Shown one piece after another: positions 52,056 through 60,579 of a stretch of DNA of 64,000 nt; position 1 is the first letter of the stretch; each line of letters opens with the position of its first letter. The position numbers and the translations under genes were made by a program. This DNA comes from Roseibium sp. Sym1 (GTDB lineage Bacteria; Pseudomonadota; Alphaproteobacteria; Rhizobiales; Stappiaceae): contig NZ_CP114786.1 of assembly GCF_027359675.1 (NCBI RefSeq), forward strand, positions 1,302,001 through 1,366,000. Direction: 5' to 3'. The notes below the pieces were generated by a model, which saw nothing but the letters and a program-made list of their open reading frames with translations, was not told where the DNA came from and ran no database searches.

Positions 52056-53753
52056 ATGGCATCGGTGCGAACGCAAGAACGCGCTTCCCTCACCCGGAAA
52101 ACAACCTGGTCCGTGCTCTGCGCCATTGCCCTGGTTCTATGCGCACCAACAATGGCGACCGCTCAAGACGAGGCGCTCGCTTCCCTGGCACCTGTGCCGT
52201 CCTACGTCGAGGAAGCGCAGGCCGCAGGCCTCGACCATACCTATGACGGCGCCTGGGAGTTCTTTGTCGGCGGCGGTGCCGCCATCTTCGACTGCAATGG
52301 CGACCGGCGTCCGGACCTGTTCCTGGCCGGCGGCAAGAACCCGGCACGGCTTTACCGGAACGACAGCCAGACCGGCGGCGCGCTGAAATTCACCGCGGTG
52401 CCGACAGGTCTCAGCGAGCGTCAGGCCGGCAAGGTCCTGGGGGCCTATCCGCTCGATTTCAACAACGACGACGTGCTTGATCTGGCGATCATGCGCCTCG
52501 GCGAGAACCTGCTCCTGGAAGGCAAGGGCGGCTGTACGTTCGACGTCGCCAACCGGGCGCTCGGCTTTGACGGCGGCCGCGAATGGACCACCGCCTTTTC
52601 GGCCACCTTCGAGCCGGATCTCGACTATCCGACGCTTGCCTTCGGCAATTATGTCGACCGGTCGGCGCCGGGATCGCCCTGGGGTACCTGCCACGACAAT
52701 TTCCTGTTCCGGCCGGAAAAGACCGTGAACGGCGGCGTGAGCTATCCGGAAGCCAACAGGCTGTCGCCCGGCTACTGCACCCTCTCCATCCTGTTCACCG
52801 ACTGGAACCGCTCCGGCGAGGCCGCACTCCGGATCTCGAACGACCGGCACTACTATCGAGGCGGCGAAGAACAGCTCTGGGCCGTGCCTCCCGGGCGCCC
52901 GCCGCGTCCCTACCGGAAGTCCGACGGCTGGCAGCACCTGAAGATCTGGGGCATGGGCATCGCCTCCGTCGACCTCGATGTCGACGGGTTCCCCGAATAT
53001 GCGCTCACCTCAATGGGCGACACCAAGCTGCAGAAGCTCGACGTGGAAACGGACGAGACCGTCCCCGTCTACCAGGACATCGCCTTCGACCTCGGCGTCA
53101 CCGCCCACCGGCCCTATGACGGCGAGGACCTGAAACCGTCCACCGGCTGGCATTCGGAATTCCAGGACGTCAACAATGACGGGCTCTGGGATCTGTTCAT
53201 TGCCAAGGGCAATGTCGAGGCGATGCCTGACTTTGCCGCCTATGACCCGGACAACCTACTGATCGGCCAGTGGGGCGGCACCTTCACCGAAGCCGGCGGA
53301 CCTGCCGGGATCGGCCTCGACCGGCGCGGACGGGGCGCGGGCCTTGCCGACTTCAACGCCGACGGTCTTCTCGACCTGGTGGTCGTCAACCGGGCGGCGC
53401 CGGTCAGCCTGTTCCGGAATGTCGGCCGGGGCACGAAGGCAGCGCCGAAACCGCTGGGCAACTTCCTGGCCATCGACATCCGCCAGCCCGGCCAACCCAA
53501 CAGCCGCGCGGTCGGTGCCAAGATCAGCGTGAAGACCGGCAATCACACGCGGGTCAAGGACATCCAGATCGGCGCGGGCCACGCCTCCGGCCAGATGGGC
53601 TTTTTCCATTTCGGTCTTGGCGTCGCAGAGCGGGCGAATGTGCGCATCAAGTGGCCGGACGGCGACTGGAGCCACACTTACCGGGTGTTCGCCAACAGCC
53701 ACGTGATCATCGAGCGCGGCGCGGAAAAGGCCAAGCTCTGGTATCCGGAATAA
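52056..53753 (+). CDS. CRTAC1 family / FG-GAP (VCBS) repeat protein with ASPIC-UnbV domain
   Basis: A 565-residue exported protein. After a signal peptide (WSVLCAIALVLCAPTMATAQ) come several FG-GAP/VCBS calcium-binding repeats (IFDCNGDRRPDLFLAG, PLDFNNDDVLDLAIM, FQDVNNDGLWDLFIA, LADFNADGLLDLVVV) that should fold as a beta-propeller, then an ASPIC/UnbV domain (GAKISVKTGNHTRVKDIQIG, HFGLG). The ATG at 52056 has GGAG 7 nt upstream. The same frame is open back to an ATG at 51801 overlapping the di-haem stop, but the extra 85 codons consist mostly of the inverted-repeat element. Often found with di-haem proteins; function unknown. Confidence 0.87.
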   Translation: MASVRTQERASLTRKTTWSVLCAIALVLCAPTMATAQDEALASLAPVPSYVEEAQAAGLDHTYDGAWEFFVGGGAAIFDCNGDRRPDLFLAGGKNPARLYRNDSQTGGALKFTAVPTGLSERQAGKVLGAYPLDFNNDDVLDLAIMRLGENLLLEGKGGCTFDVANRALGFDGGREWTTAFSATFEPDLDYPTLAFGNYVDRSAPGSPWGTCHDNFLFRPEKTVNGGVSYPEANRLSPGYCTLSILFTDWNRSGEAALRISNDRHYYRGGEEQLWAVPPGRPPRPYRKSDGWQHLKIWGMGIASVDLDVDGFPEYALTSMGDTKLQKLDVETDETVPVYQDIAFDLGVTAHRPYDGEDLKPSTGWHSEFQDVNNDGLWDLFIAKGNVEAMPDFAAYDPDNLLIGQWGGTFTEAGGPAGIGLDRRGRGAGLADFNADGLLDLVVVNRAAPVSLFRNVGRGTKAAPKPLGNFLAIDIRQPGQPNSRAVGAKISVKTGNHTRVKDIQIGAGHASGQMGFFHFGLGVAERANVRIKWPDGDWSHTYRVFANSHVIIERGAEKAKLWYPE

Positions 53754-53841
53754 GCTCAAAAAACGGGCGTTCCAAGGGGGTGACATTTCAGGGTGCCTGC
53801 CGGAAAATACGGCGGACAATCAATGATTTGGAACCTCTCAT

Positions 53842-54246
53842 ATGGCAGGCCCCGCGGACAAGAAAACCTTCAATCCCGCGTCCGTGCGCGCTCCGTTCGG
53901 GCACTACAGTCATGGCCTGCTGGTGCCCCCCGGCGCCAGCCTGCTGGTCACCTCCGGCCAGCTCGGTATCAATCCCGATGACACGATCCCGCCGGACGTG
54001 ACCGGCCAGGCGGAAATCTGCTTCGAGGCCATCGGCGCCATCCTGTCGGAAGCCGGGATGAGCTTCGAGGACGTCATCCGCATTTCCGGCTTCGTCACGC
54101 GGCGGGAGGACTTCCCGGACTACATGGCCGTACGCGACCGCTACACCGGTTCGCTGAAACCCGTGTCGACCCTGCTCGTTGTCGGTGGTTTCACACGCGC
54201 GGACTTCCTGGTCGAGGTCGAAGTGACGGCGGCAAAGGTCTTCTGA
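53842..54246 (+). CDS. RidA family protein (variant lacking the catalytic Arg)
   Basis: A 134-residue Rid-superfamily protein. FGHYSHGLLVPPGASLLVTSGQLGI, CFEAIGAILSEAGMSFEDVI and KPVSTLLVVGGFTRADFLVEVEVTA align with RidA. In RidA the last segment has P-A-R-S-T, and the Arg is needed for imine hydrolysis; here it is P-V-S-T, with no Arg. It is therefore likely of another Rid subgroup with a different reaction. It converges with the flavodoxin-like gene and may serve the neighbouring catabolic operon. Confidence 0.88.
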   Translation: MAGPADKKTFNPASVRAPFGHYSHGLLVPPGASLLVTSGQLGINPDDTIPPDVTGQAEICFEAIGAILSEAGMSFEDVIRISGFVTRREDFPDYMAVRDRYTGSLKPVSTLLVVGGFTRADFLVEVEVTAAKVF

Positions 54247-54268
54247 AGGACATTTGACGCGAGCGGCG

Positions 54269-54850
54269 TCAGAACCGCTCCATCTCGCGGCCGACCTTTT
54301 CCAGAAAGGCCCCCGTCGTCTCCGGGGTACAGTTGTTCATGTCGTAATGCGCCAGGTACTGCACGGGCGCACCCAGCTTGATCTGCGCGCGGATGACCCG
54401 CTTGACGATCTTGCGCGGCGGATCACCGACCAGGAGCGCCCGCCAGCGGCTGCCGCCATAGGTCATCACGGCGGCCAGCTTGCGGATGTGTCGCAGGGTC
54501 GGCGTCAGCTTGCCGTCTTCCAGATCGAAGGACACACCGGGCAGCCAGACCCGGTCGAAATAGCCCTTCAGCATGGCCGGAAATCCGAAATTCCAGACCG
54601 GGGTGCAGATCACAAGCCCTTCAGCGGCCTGAAGACGCTCGCAATAGCTGTCGACCTTCTGCCGGTTGTCCGGAATCGTGTGATAGATGTCCCGGTCCAC
54701 TTCCGAGAGGACCGGATCGAAGCCTTCCTCGTAGAGATTGCAGCCATCGACCTCGTGGCCGGCCCTTTGAAGGCTATCGCAGGTCTTTTGGTAAAGCGCC
54801 CGGCCGAAACTGTGCTTCTGCGGATGCGAATGGAGAACCAGCACACGCAT
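54269..54850 (-). CDS. NAD(P)H dehydrogenase (quinone)-like flavoprotein
   Basis: A 193-residue flavodoxin-like fold protein. MRVLVLHSHPQKHSFGRALY, LVICTPVWNFGFPAMLKGYFDRVWLPG (FMN/FAD loop) and AVMTYGGSRW match the KefF/NQO1-type family, which transfers two electrons from NAD(P)H to quinones or other acceptors. Last gene of the six-gene operon, 3 bp after the FAD oxidase; it may regenerate or accept electrons in the same pathway. Confidence 0.88.
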   Translation of the reverse strand: MRVLVLHSHPQKHSFGRALYQKTCDSLQRAGHEVDGCNLYEEGFDPVLSEVDRDIYHTIPDNRQKVDSYCERLQAAEGLVICTPVWNFGFPAMLKGYFDRVWLPGVSFDLEDGKLTPTLRHIRKLAAVMTYGGSRWRALLVGDPPRKIVKRVIRAQIKLGAPVQYLAHYDMNNCTPETTGAFLEKVGREMERF

Positions 54851-54853
54851 CGC

Positions 54854-56260
54854 TCAGGCCTCGGCAAAGGCCTGAAGGCCCGGGAAGAGATAGTTCTTGC
54901 CGGCACTGAAATCGAAATCAGGGTTGTCCCAGGCAATCATCTTGCCGGGATTGAGCAGGCCCTTCGGATCAGTTTCCTTCTTGAAGGCGAGCTGGACCTG
55001 GTCGGTCTGTTTCATGCCGCCCTCTTCCAGCGTGTAGCGGTGCGGGTTGAAAACCGGGCAGCCGTTTTCCTCGTGCAGGCGGATGATCTCGTCGAGCCGC
55101 TCTTCCGTCGTGTAACGGATCAGCGGCAGGCCGGAGCACTGCACCTGGCCGTCGAAGCGCAGGAACTCCAGGTGGCCGAAGATTTCACCCGGGAACATTT
55201 CCGTTGTCTTCCTGACCAAGTCCACATGATCCGGTCCCGGATACTGGGTCTGCAGATAGGTGAAGGAACTGTCGAATTTCAATGCCCGCAAGGTGGTGTG
55301 GTTCCAGGCCAGTTCATAGGCATGGGGAATGCCCTTCATGCTCTCGACCTCGTCGGAGCGGAAGCGGATCTCGCCTTTCATGCGTTCGGCAAGCGCCTGC
55401 ACCGCCGACATGGATTGCGGCGCCACCATGAGCACGCTGACGGCCTCGCCTTCCTTCAGCCACGGTTTGTGCCGCGTGAAATAGTCGAAGGGGATCGGCG
55501 CGGCGATCGGAGCCACTTCCTTCAGGAGCAACCCGTTGCTGCGCGCCAGCTTGTCGGAAAAGACCACCGCGTCCATGAAGGTGTCATGGCCGACGATGAC
55601 ATCGACCCAGTCATAGGCTGTGGTCAGGGGCATTTCGACCTCGGTGATGATGCCGTTGGTGCCGTAGGCGTGGCTGACCTTCTGGAGATCCCAGGTGGAA
55701 AGCTCGATCACACGGGGTTCGGCTTCCATGGTGACAATGCGCAGGCGCAGGATGTTGCCAAGGTCCCTGAGGCCGCCCCAGTGGACGGAGCCGACACCGC
55801 CCGAACCGCCGGCAATGAACCCGCCGATGGTGGCCGTCTGCGCGGTGGAAGGATGGAAGCGCAGCTCCTGTCCCGAATGTTCCTTCGTGATCTTGTCGAG
55901 CCTGGCCATGACGATACCGGGTCCGCAGGTAACCCTTCCCGTCCCGATTTCCTTGACCTCGTCCATCTTCGACATGTCGAGCACGATGCCGCCCGACAGC
56001 GGCATGGCCTGGCCGTAATTGCCCGTGCCGGCACCGCGCGGCGTCACCGGAACACCGTGTGCAAACGCGGTCTTCAGGACACGGACGACCTCGTCCTCGC
56101 TCTTCGGTGAGACAAGCAGGTCGCCGGTGACATTGTCGAGCTGGGCCTTCAACACCGGTGAATACCAGTAGAAATCCCGGCTCTTGGCCTGAACCAGACG
56201 CGGATTGTCTTCCACGGCAATGCCGTCAAGGTCGGCCTTGATCTTTTCGTAGTCGGCCAT
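54854..56260 (-). CDS. FAD-binding oxidase (GlcD/vanillyl-alcohol oxidase family)
   Basis: A 468-residue flavoprotein. LLVSPKSEDEVVRVLKTAFAH and TPRGAGTGNYGQAMPLSGGIVLDMSKM form the FAD PP-loop, PSTAQTATIGGFIAGGSGGVGSVHWGGL the second FAD contact, and PHRYTLEEGG, DPKGLLNPGKMI the C-terminal motif of FAD-linked oxidases. Such enzymes oxidise 2-hydroxy acids or similar alcohols. It follows the amidohydrolase by 2 bp. Confidence 0.88.
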   Translation of the reverse strand: MADYEKIKADLDGIAVEDNPRLVQAKSRDFYWYSPVLKAQLDNVTGDLLVSPKSEDEVVRVLKTAFAHGVPVTPRGAGTGNYGQAMPLSGGIVLDMSKMDEVKEIGTGRVTCGPGIVMARLDKITKEHSGQELRFHPSTAQTATIGGFIAGGSGGVGSVHWGGLRDLGNILRLRIVTMEAEPRVIELSTWDLQKVSHAYGTNGIITEVEMPLTTAYDWVDVIVGHDTFMDAVVFSDKLARSNGLLLKEVAPIAAPIPFDYFTRHKPWLKEGEAVSVLMVAPQSMSAVQALAERMKGEIRFRSDEVESMKGIPHAYELAWNHTTLRALKFDSSFTYLQTQYPGPDHVDLVRKTTEMFPGEIFGHLEFLRFDGQVQCSGLPLIRYTTEERLDEIIRLHEENGCPVFNPHRYTLEEGGMKQTDQVQLAFKKETDPKGLLNPGKMIAWDNPDFDFSAGKNYLFPGLQAFAEA

Positions 56261-56262
56261 GG

Positions 56263-57567
56263 TCAGCCTCTCATCAGCGGGTCAAGTTCACGATAATCCG
56301 GCAGGCGGCGGTCGATGCCCATGCCATTCCGCATCACGATGCGGTCCGCCTGCGGACGGGACAGAAATTCACTCCAGCTGCGCGCATTGAAGATCACCAG
56401 GTCTGCGGGCCCGCCCTCGGCAATGCGCCCGGCCTGCGGTTCCTTCAGAATGTCCGCCGGACGGCTGGTCACCAGGGTTGCCGCATCTTCCAGCGGATGA
56501 TCCAGATGCGCGATCCGCACCGCCTCGCGGAAGACCTCGACCATGTCGAGATCGCCATAGGCGTAGAACGGATCACGGGTGTTGTCGGAGGCCACAGCGA
56601 CCGGGACACCCGCGGCCTTCAGTTCGTGCAGAAGCGTGATCCCGCGCGAACGCGGCGTGCGGTTCGCCTGCCTGTCCTGAAGATACATGTTGCACATCGG
56701 CAGGGAGACCACGGACAGGCCGGCTTCGACGACCTTCTCGATTGTCGCCGCCGCCTTGTCTTCGTCCTGGCGTGCCAGCGAGCAGCAATGCCCGACCGTG
56801 ACGGCGCCTTCAAACCCGTTCCGGAGCTTCGCCTCGGCAATTTCAAGAAGGGTCAGGACGCTGGCGTCCTGGGTCTCATCCACGTGGAGATCGATATCGA
56901 GCCCCTTGTCCGAGGCGGCACGAAACAGGATGTCCAGCCTCCGCCCGAGATCCGGCATCGGGAATGTGACCCCGCCGAGCAGGGCCCCGCTCTGCGCGAC
57001 CACCTCGACCAGGTCGAGAAAATAGGCCTCGTCGTCAATGGCGTCGATCGGAAACAGGGCGACGGCCTGAAGGCTGATCCTGTCCTTCCAGCGCGCGCGC
57101 ATGTCCGTGAACACGTCGAAAGAGATCCGGTGCTGCGGCGCGAGGCTGTCGATATGGGTGCGCAGCAGGGAGGTTCCGTGCGCATAGGCGCAGCGCAGTG
57201 AAAAATCCATGCGCGTCTCGACGTCACCGGCAGTCCATCTGGCTTCGCGATCCGCCCTGACGGCAGCGAGGGCGCCGTCGAAATCACCGGTCGGGTTGGG
57301 CTGGCGATCCCAGATATGCCCCTTGTCGATATGCGTGTGCATGTCCGCAAAACAGGGCCATACCATCCTGTCCCCGAGGTCGGCGGCCTCTATGTCCGCG
57401 GGGGCACTGCCGGCGGGCAGGACGGCCTCGACCCGCCCGTCCGAGATGATCAGGTCCGCAGCGCAAAGCCCGTCGGACGAAGGGCCGGACCGCCCCGCGA
57501 CAAGCGCTGCGGGAAGGGTTGCGGCGCACAGTGCAAACCGGTCACCGGCCGGAAGATCTAACACCAT
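56263..57567 (-). CDS. Amidohydrolase family protein (cytosine deaminase-like)
   Basis: A 434-residue metal-dependent TIM-barrel hydrolase. CFADMHTHIDKGHI (HxH), DIDLHVDETQDAS (His and Glu), AVTVGHCCSLARQ (His) and VAVASDNTRDPFYAYGD (Asp) match the metal and catalytic positions of CodA-type cytosine deaminases. It would hydrolyse a C-N bond in a ring such as a pyrimidine or cyclic imide. The ATG at 57567 overlaps the permease stop by one base (TGATG); an open frame upstream is antisense-frame shadow of the permease. Confidence 0.88.
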   Translation of the reverse strand: MVLDLPAGDRFALCAATLPAALVAGRSGPSSDGLCAADLIISDGRVEAVLPAGSAPADIEAADLGDRMVWPCFADMHTHIDKGHIWDRQPNPTGDFDGALAAVRADREARWTAGDVETRMDFSLRCAYAHGTSLLRTHIDSLAPQHRISFDVFTDMRARWKDRISLQAVALFPIDAIDDEAYFLDLVEVVAQSGALLGGVTFPMPDLGRRLDILFRAASDKGLDIDLHVDETQDASVLTLLEIAEAKLRNGFEGAVTVGHCCSLARQDEDKAAATIEKVVEAGLSVVSLPMCNMYLQDRQANRTPRSRGITLLHELKAAGVPVAVASDNTRDPFYAYGDLDMVEVFREAVRIAHLDHPLEDAATLVTSRPADILKEPQAGRIAEGGPADLVIFNARSWSEFLSRPQADRIVMRNGMGIDRRLPDYRELDPLMRG

Positions 57568-58484
57568 CAGTTCTCCCGTTTCACGCTGCTTTCGTGCCAG
57601 CGATGCAGCGTCCACCACGAGATGAAGGACGTCAGGGCAAAGATCAGCACGCCCAGGCTCGCGAGCAGGAACAGGGCCGCGAACAACCTGGGAATATTGA
57701 GACGGAATTGCGATTCCAGAAGACGAAAGGCGAGCCCGGATCCGGCGCCTGCCGAGCCGGCGGCGAATTCGGCAACGACCGCGGCAATCAGCGCCAGTCC
57801 GCCGCCGATCCTGAGACCGGTCATGAAATAGGGCAGGGATGCGGGCAGTTTCAGATAGACCAGGGTCTGCCAGCGCGAGGCGCCATAGAGTTCGAACAGG
57901 TTGAGCAGGTTGTGGTCCACGCTCTTCAGGCCCTGCACCATGTTGGACAGGATCGGGAAGAAGGCGACCACGAACGCACAGATCAGCAACGCCACCTGGG
58001 TCGTGGGCGCGTAGATGAGGATCAGAGGGGCGACGGCGATGATCGGCGTCACCTGGAGAACAACGGTGATCGGGTAAAGCGCGGTCTCGATCCAGCGGGA
58101 CTGCACGAGCAGGATCGCCATGCCGCCTCCACCCAGGAGCGCCAGTGCCAGCGAGGCCAGGGTGATCTTGGTGGTGACCCACAGGGCGGGAAGAAGCACA
58201 TGCCAGTCGGTGACCAGCGATTTCACCACCAGTCCGGGCCCCGGAAGGATGTAATGCGGTATGTCGTTGACCGTCACCATGACCTGCCAGAGCACGATCA
58301 GGGACAGGATCACGCAGAGCGGCACGACGACGGTCAGGATGCGGTCGCGACGCCTTGCAGCCGCGGCGCTTTCCTTTGTCGGCAGTTGGACGGAATACCG
58401 GCTGCCCGGCCGGGCGGAGCTCTCGGCGTCCGCCGTTTCAGTGGGCGCCCGGTCGGGCCGGAGCGTGTCGTCGGCGGATGACAT
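57567..58484 (-). CDS. ABC transporter permease (SsuC/ThiX-like)
   Basis: A 305-residue inner-membrane permease with about six spans and the EAA-like loop near LYGASRWQTLVYLKLPASLPYFM. The N-terminal 45 residues are cytoplasmic and polar. The ATG at 58484 has GGAG 8 nt upstream; a TTG at 58490 overlapping the ATPase stop is an alternative. Works with the ATPase and binding protein of this operon. Confidence 0.9.
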   Translation of the reverse strand: MSSADDTLRPDRAPTETADAESSARPGSRYSVQLPTKESAAAARRRDRILTVVVPLCVILSLIVLWQVMVTVNDIPHYILPGPGLVVKSLVTDWHVLLPALWVTTKITLASLALALLGGGGMAILLVQSRWIETALYPITVVLQVTPIIAVAPLILIYAPTTQVALLICAFVVAFFPILSNMVQGLKSVDHNLLNLFELYGASRWQTLVYLKLPASLPYFMTGLRIGGGLALIAAVVAEFAAGSAGAGSGLAFRLLESQFRLNIPRLFAALFLLASLGVLIFALTSFISWWTLHRWHESSVKREN

Positions 58485-58486
58485 CG

Positions 58487-59326
58487 TCAATGCTCCTCGC
58501 CTCCCATGGCTTCGGACAGCTTGGCGGAGACGTCCGCGCAGGCCTGCCGGTATTCCTCGGAAACCCGGTACCGGGCGTCCCGCTCCAGGCTTGTATGCAG
58601 CGGGAAATCCGCATGAACCCGGCCCGGGCGGGCCTTCATGACCACGATCCGGTTGGCAAGATAGGCGGATTCATACACTGAATGGGTCACGAAGATCACC
58701 GTGATCCCGGTCGCCTTCCAGAGCGCCAGCACGTCGTCGTTGAGCTTCTGCCGGGTGATTTCGTCGAGCGCCGCGAAGGGCTCGTCCATCAGCAGCAGCT
58801 TCGGGTCGGTGACCAGCGCGCGCGCGATCGAGACACGCATCTTCATGCCACCCGACAGTTCACGGGGATAGGCGTCGGCGAAATCCTTCAGGCCGACGCT
58901 TTCCAGCGCCGACAGGATCCGCGGGGCTGCCGCCTTTTTCGAAAGCCCCTTGAGGCGGAGCGGCAGGTAGACATTTCCGAACACCGTCTGCCAGGGCATC
59001 AGGGTCGGCTCCTGAAAGACGAAGCTGATGTCGCCGTCGGGAAGGCCCTTGGGAGTGATCCGGAAACTGGGCCAGTCGATCCGTCCCTCGGAAACGCCGC
59101 CGAGACCCGCGATGATCCTGAGGGCCGTCGACTTGCCGCAACCGGACGGGCCCAGCAGGCTGATGAACTCGCCCGGCCTGACAGTCATCGACATGCCCGA
59201 AAGGGCAAGCGTTCCATTGGAAAAAACCTTGGTGACCTTGTCCAATGCAACAAGCGGCCGGGAAGACCCGGCACTCGCGGCCACCGGGTCTGTCGCTGTT
59301 ATGGTGCCCTGTTCGGCAATGACCAT
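58487..59326 (-). CDS. ABC transporter ATP-binding protein (SsuB/TauB-like)
   Basis: A 279-residue ATPase. Walker A is SLLGPSGCGKSTALRII, the Q-loop is FVFQEPTLMPW, the signature is RELSGGMKMRVSIARAL and Walker B is LLLMDEPFAALD. It belongs to the nitrate/taurine/pyrimidine-precursor importer group. It energises import by the overlapping permease gene. Confidence 0.92.
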   Translation of the reverse strand: MVIAEQGTITATDPVAASAGSSRPLVALDKVTKVFSNGTLALSGMSMTVRPGEFISLLGPSGCGKSTALRIIAGLGGVSEGRIDWPSFRITPKGLPDGDISFVFQEPTLMPWQTVFGNVYLPLRLKGLSKKAAAPRILSALESVGLKDFADAYPRELSGGMKMRVSIARALVTDPKLLLMDEPFAALDEITRQKLNDDVLALWKATGITVIFVTHSVYESAYLANRIVVMKARPGRVHADFPLHTSLERDARYRVSEEYRQACADVSAKLSEAMGGEEH

Positions 59327-59395
59327 GCTTCACTCTGCGTCTGGAGAGGCCGCTCCGCACACGAGGCGCGAAGCGGTCGGCAGCCGGGACTGTCC

Positions 59396-60406
59396 CTATT
59401 TTTTCAGCTCGAGGCCGACGCCCTTGCAGACGAATTCAGTCGTATAGGACTGGGTGTAATCAAGCGACGCCTCGACAACGCCGATAGAAGAGAGCGTATC
59501 GAAAAACTGCTTGAAATGTTCATCGGTCATGCAACCGATGCCCTTCTCGACGGTATCGCCGGAATCAACGATGCCGTATTCCTTCATTTTTTCAAGCGAG
59601 TAGGCAAGCTGCCCGTCGGTCATTTCCGGGTTGTCCGCCTTGATCAGTTCGTTGGCGGCGGCGTTGTCGCCGTAAAGGTAATTGTACCAGCCCTCGATGG
59701 AGGCATCGACAAAGCGCTGAACGAGGTCCGGGTTCTCCTCAACGAGGCTTTTCGAGGTGGTGATCATCGTCGAATAGGGAGTCCAGCCCTCATCCGCCAG
59801 CAGGAAGACCTTCGGCGCCCAGCCGGCCTGCTGCTCGATCTCGTAGGGTTCGGAGGTCAGGTAGCCCTGCTGACCCGACTTCGGGTCAACGATGAAGGGA
59901 GCCGGGTTGAAGGTGTAGGGCTTGAACTGGGCGTCGGAAAAGCCCTCGAAGTTCTTCTTCATCCACTCGAAATAGGTGACGTAGCCGTCCTTGCCCATAT
60001 AAAGGGTTTCGAGCTTGGTCAGGTCCTGGAAGGTGTCGATGCCCTGGTCGGGATGCGCCGTCAGGATCTGCGGATCCTTCTGGAACATGCTGGCCACATT
60101 GATCAGCGGGATACCCTGCTTGACATAGTCGAAGCCCTTCAGCGTTCCGCCCATGTAGAAATCGATCTTGCCGGAGATCAGCAACGCGTCGTTGGCTGCC
60201 TGCGGGCCGCCCGGTGCAATCGTGACCTTCAGTCCGTATTTTTCATAGGTTCCGTCGGCGACGGCCTGATAGAAACCGCCATGCTCGGCCTGTGCAAGCC
60301 AGTTCGTGCCGTAGGTCACCTCGTCAAGGGCAGCGGCCTGATGCGCGGCCGTTCCGGTGAGAAGCGACGCCGCGAGCAGCGTTTTCGCGGATAGGAAAAC
60401 TTTCAT
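59396..60406 (-). CDS. ABC transporter substrate-binding protein (NMT1/THI5-like)
   Basis: A 336-residue periplasmic protein with a signal peptide (LLAASLLTGTAAHQAAA). YGTNWLAQAEHGGFYQAVADGTY, VTIAPGGPQAANDALLISGKID and FYMGGTLKGFDYVKQGIPLI match the family that binds pyrimidines, thiamine or riboflavin precursors and related ring compounds. The ATG at 60406 has GGAGG 7 nt upstream; the in-frame ATG at 60580 is non-coding extension. First gene of the operon to 54269. Confidence 0.9.
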   Translation of the reverse strand: MKVFLSAKTLLAASLLTGTAAHQAAALDEVTYGTNWLAQAEHGGFYQAVADGTYEKYGLKVTIAPGGPQAANDALLISGKIDFYMGGTLKGFDYVKQGIPLINVASMFQKDPQILTAHPDQGIDTFQDLTKLETLYMGKDGYVTYFEWMKKNFEGFSDAQFKPYTFNPAPFIVDPKSGQQGYLTSEPYEIEQQAGWAPKVFLLADEGWTPYSTMITTSKSLVEENPDLVQRFVDASIEGWYNYLYGDNAAANELIKADNPEMTDGQLAYSLEKMKEYGIVDSGDTVEKGIGCMTDEHFKQFFDTLSSIGVVEASLDYTQSYTTEFVCKGVGLELKK

Positions 60407-60579
60407 TTGAGGCCCTCCAGTAAGATAAATCCGGCGTGATACCGCGCATTTACGGATTTTATTTGAGACCTTGAAGCGCGCGTTGAAAAGCATCAAAATT
60501 CGACTGCAGCGATGCCTTATTGTCATCGCTTCATTTTCTGGCGCCCATTTGGTCCGCATGCTTAAAAAGGAGGCGTTCA

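Noticed and set aside
54254..56110. 618-codon plus-strand ORF opposite the FAD oxidase and flavodoxin-like genes
   Set aside because: Antisense shadow; the minus-strand genes have clear cofactor motifs.
58682..60394. 570-codon plus-strand ORF opposite the ABC ATPase and binding protein
   Set aside because: Antisense shadow of two clear ABC genes.
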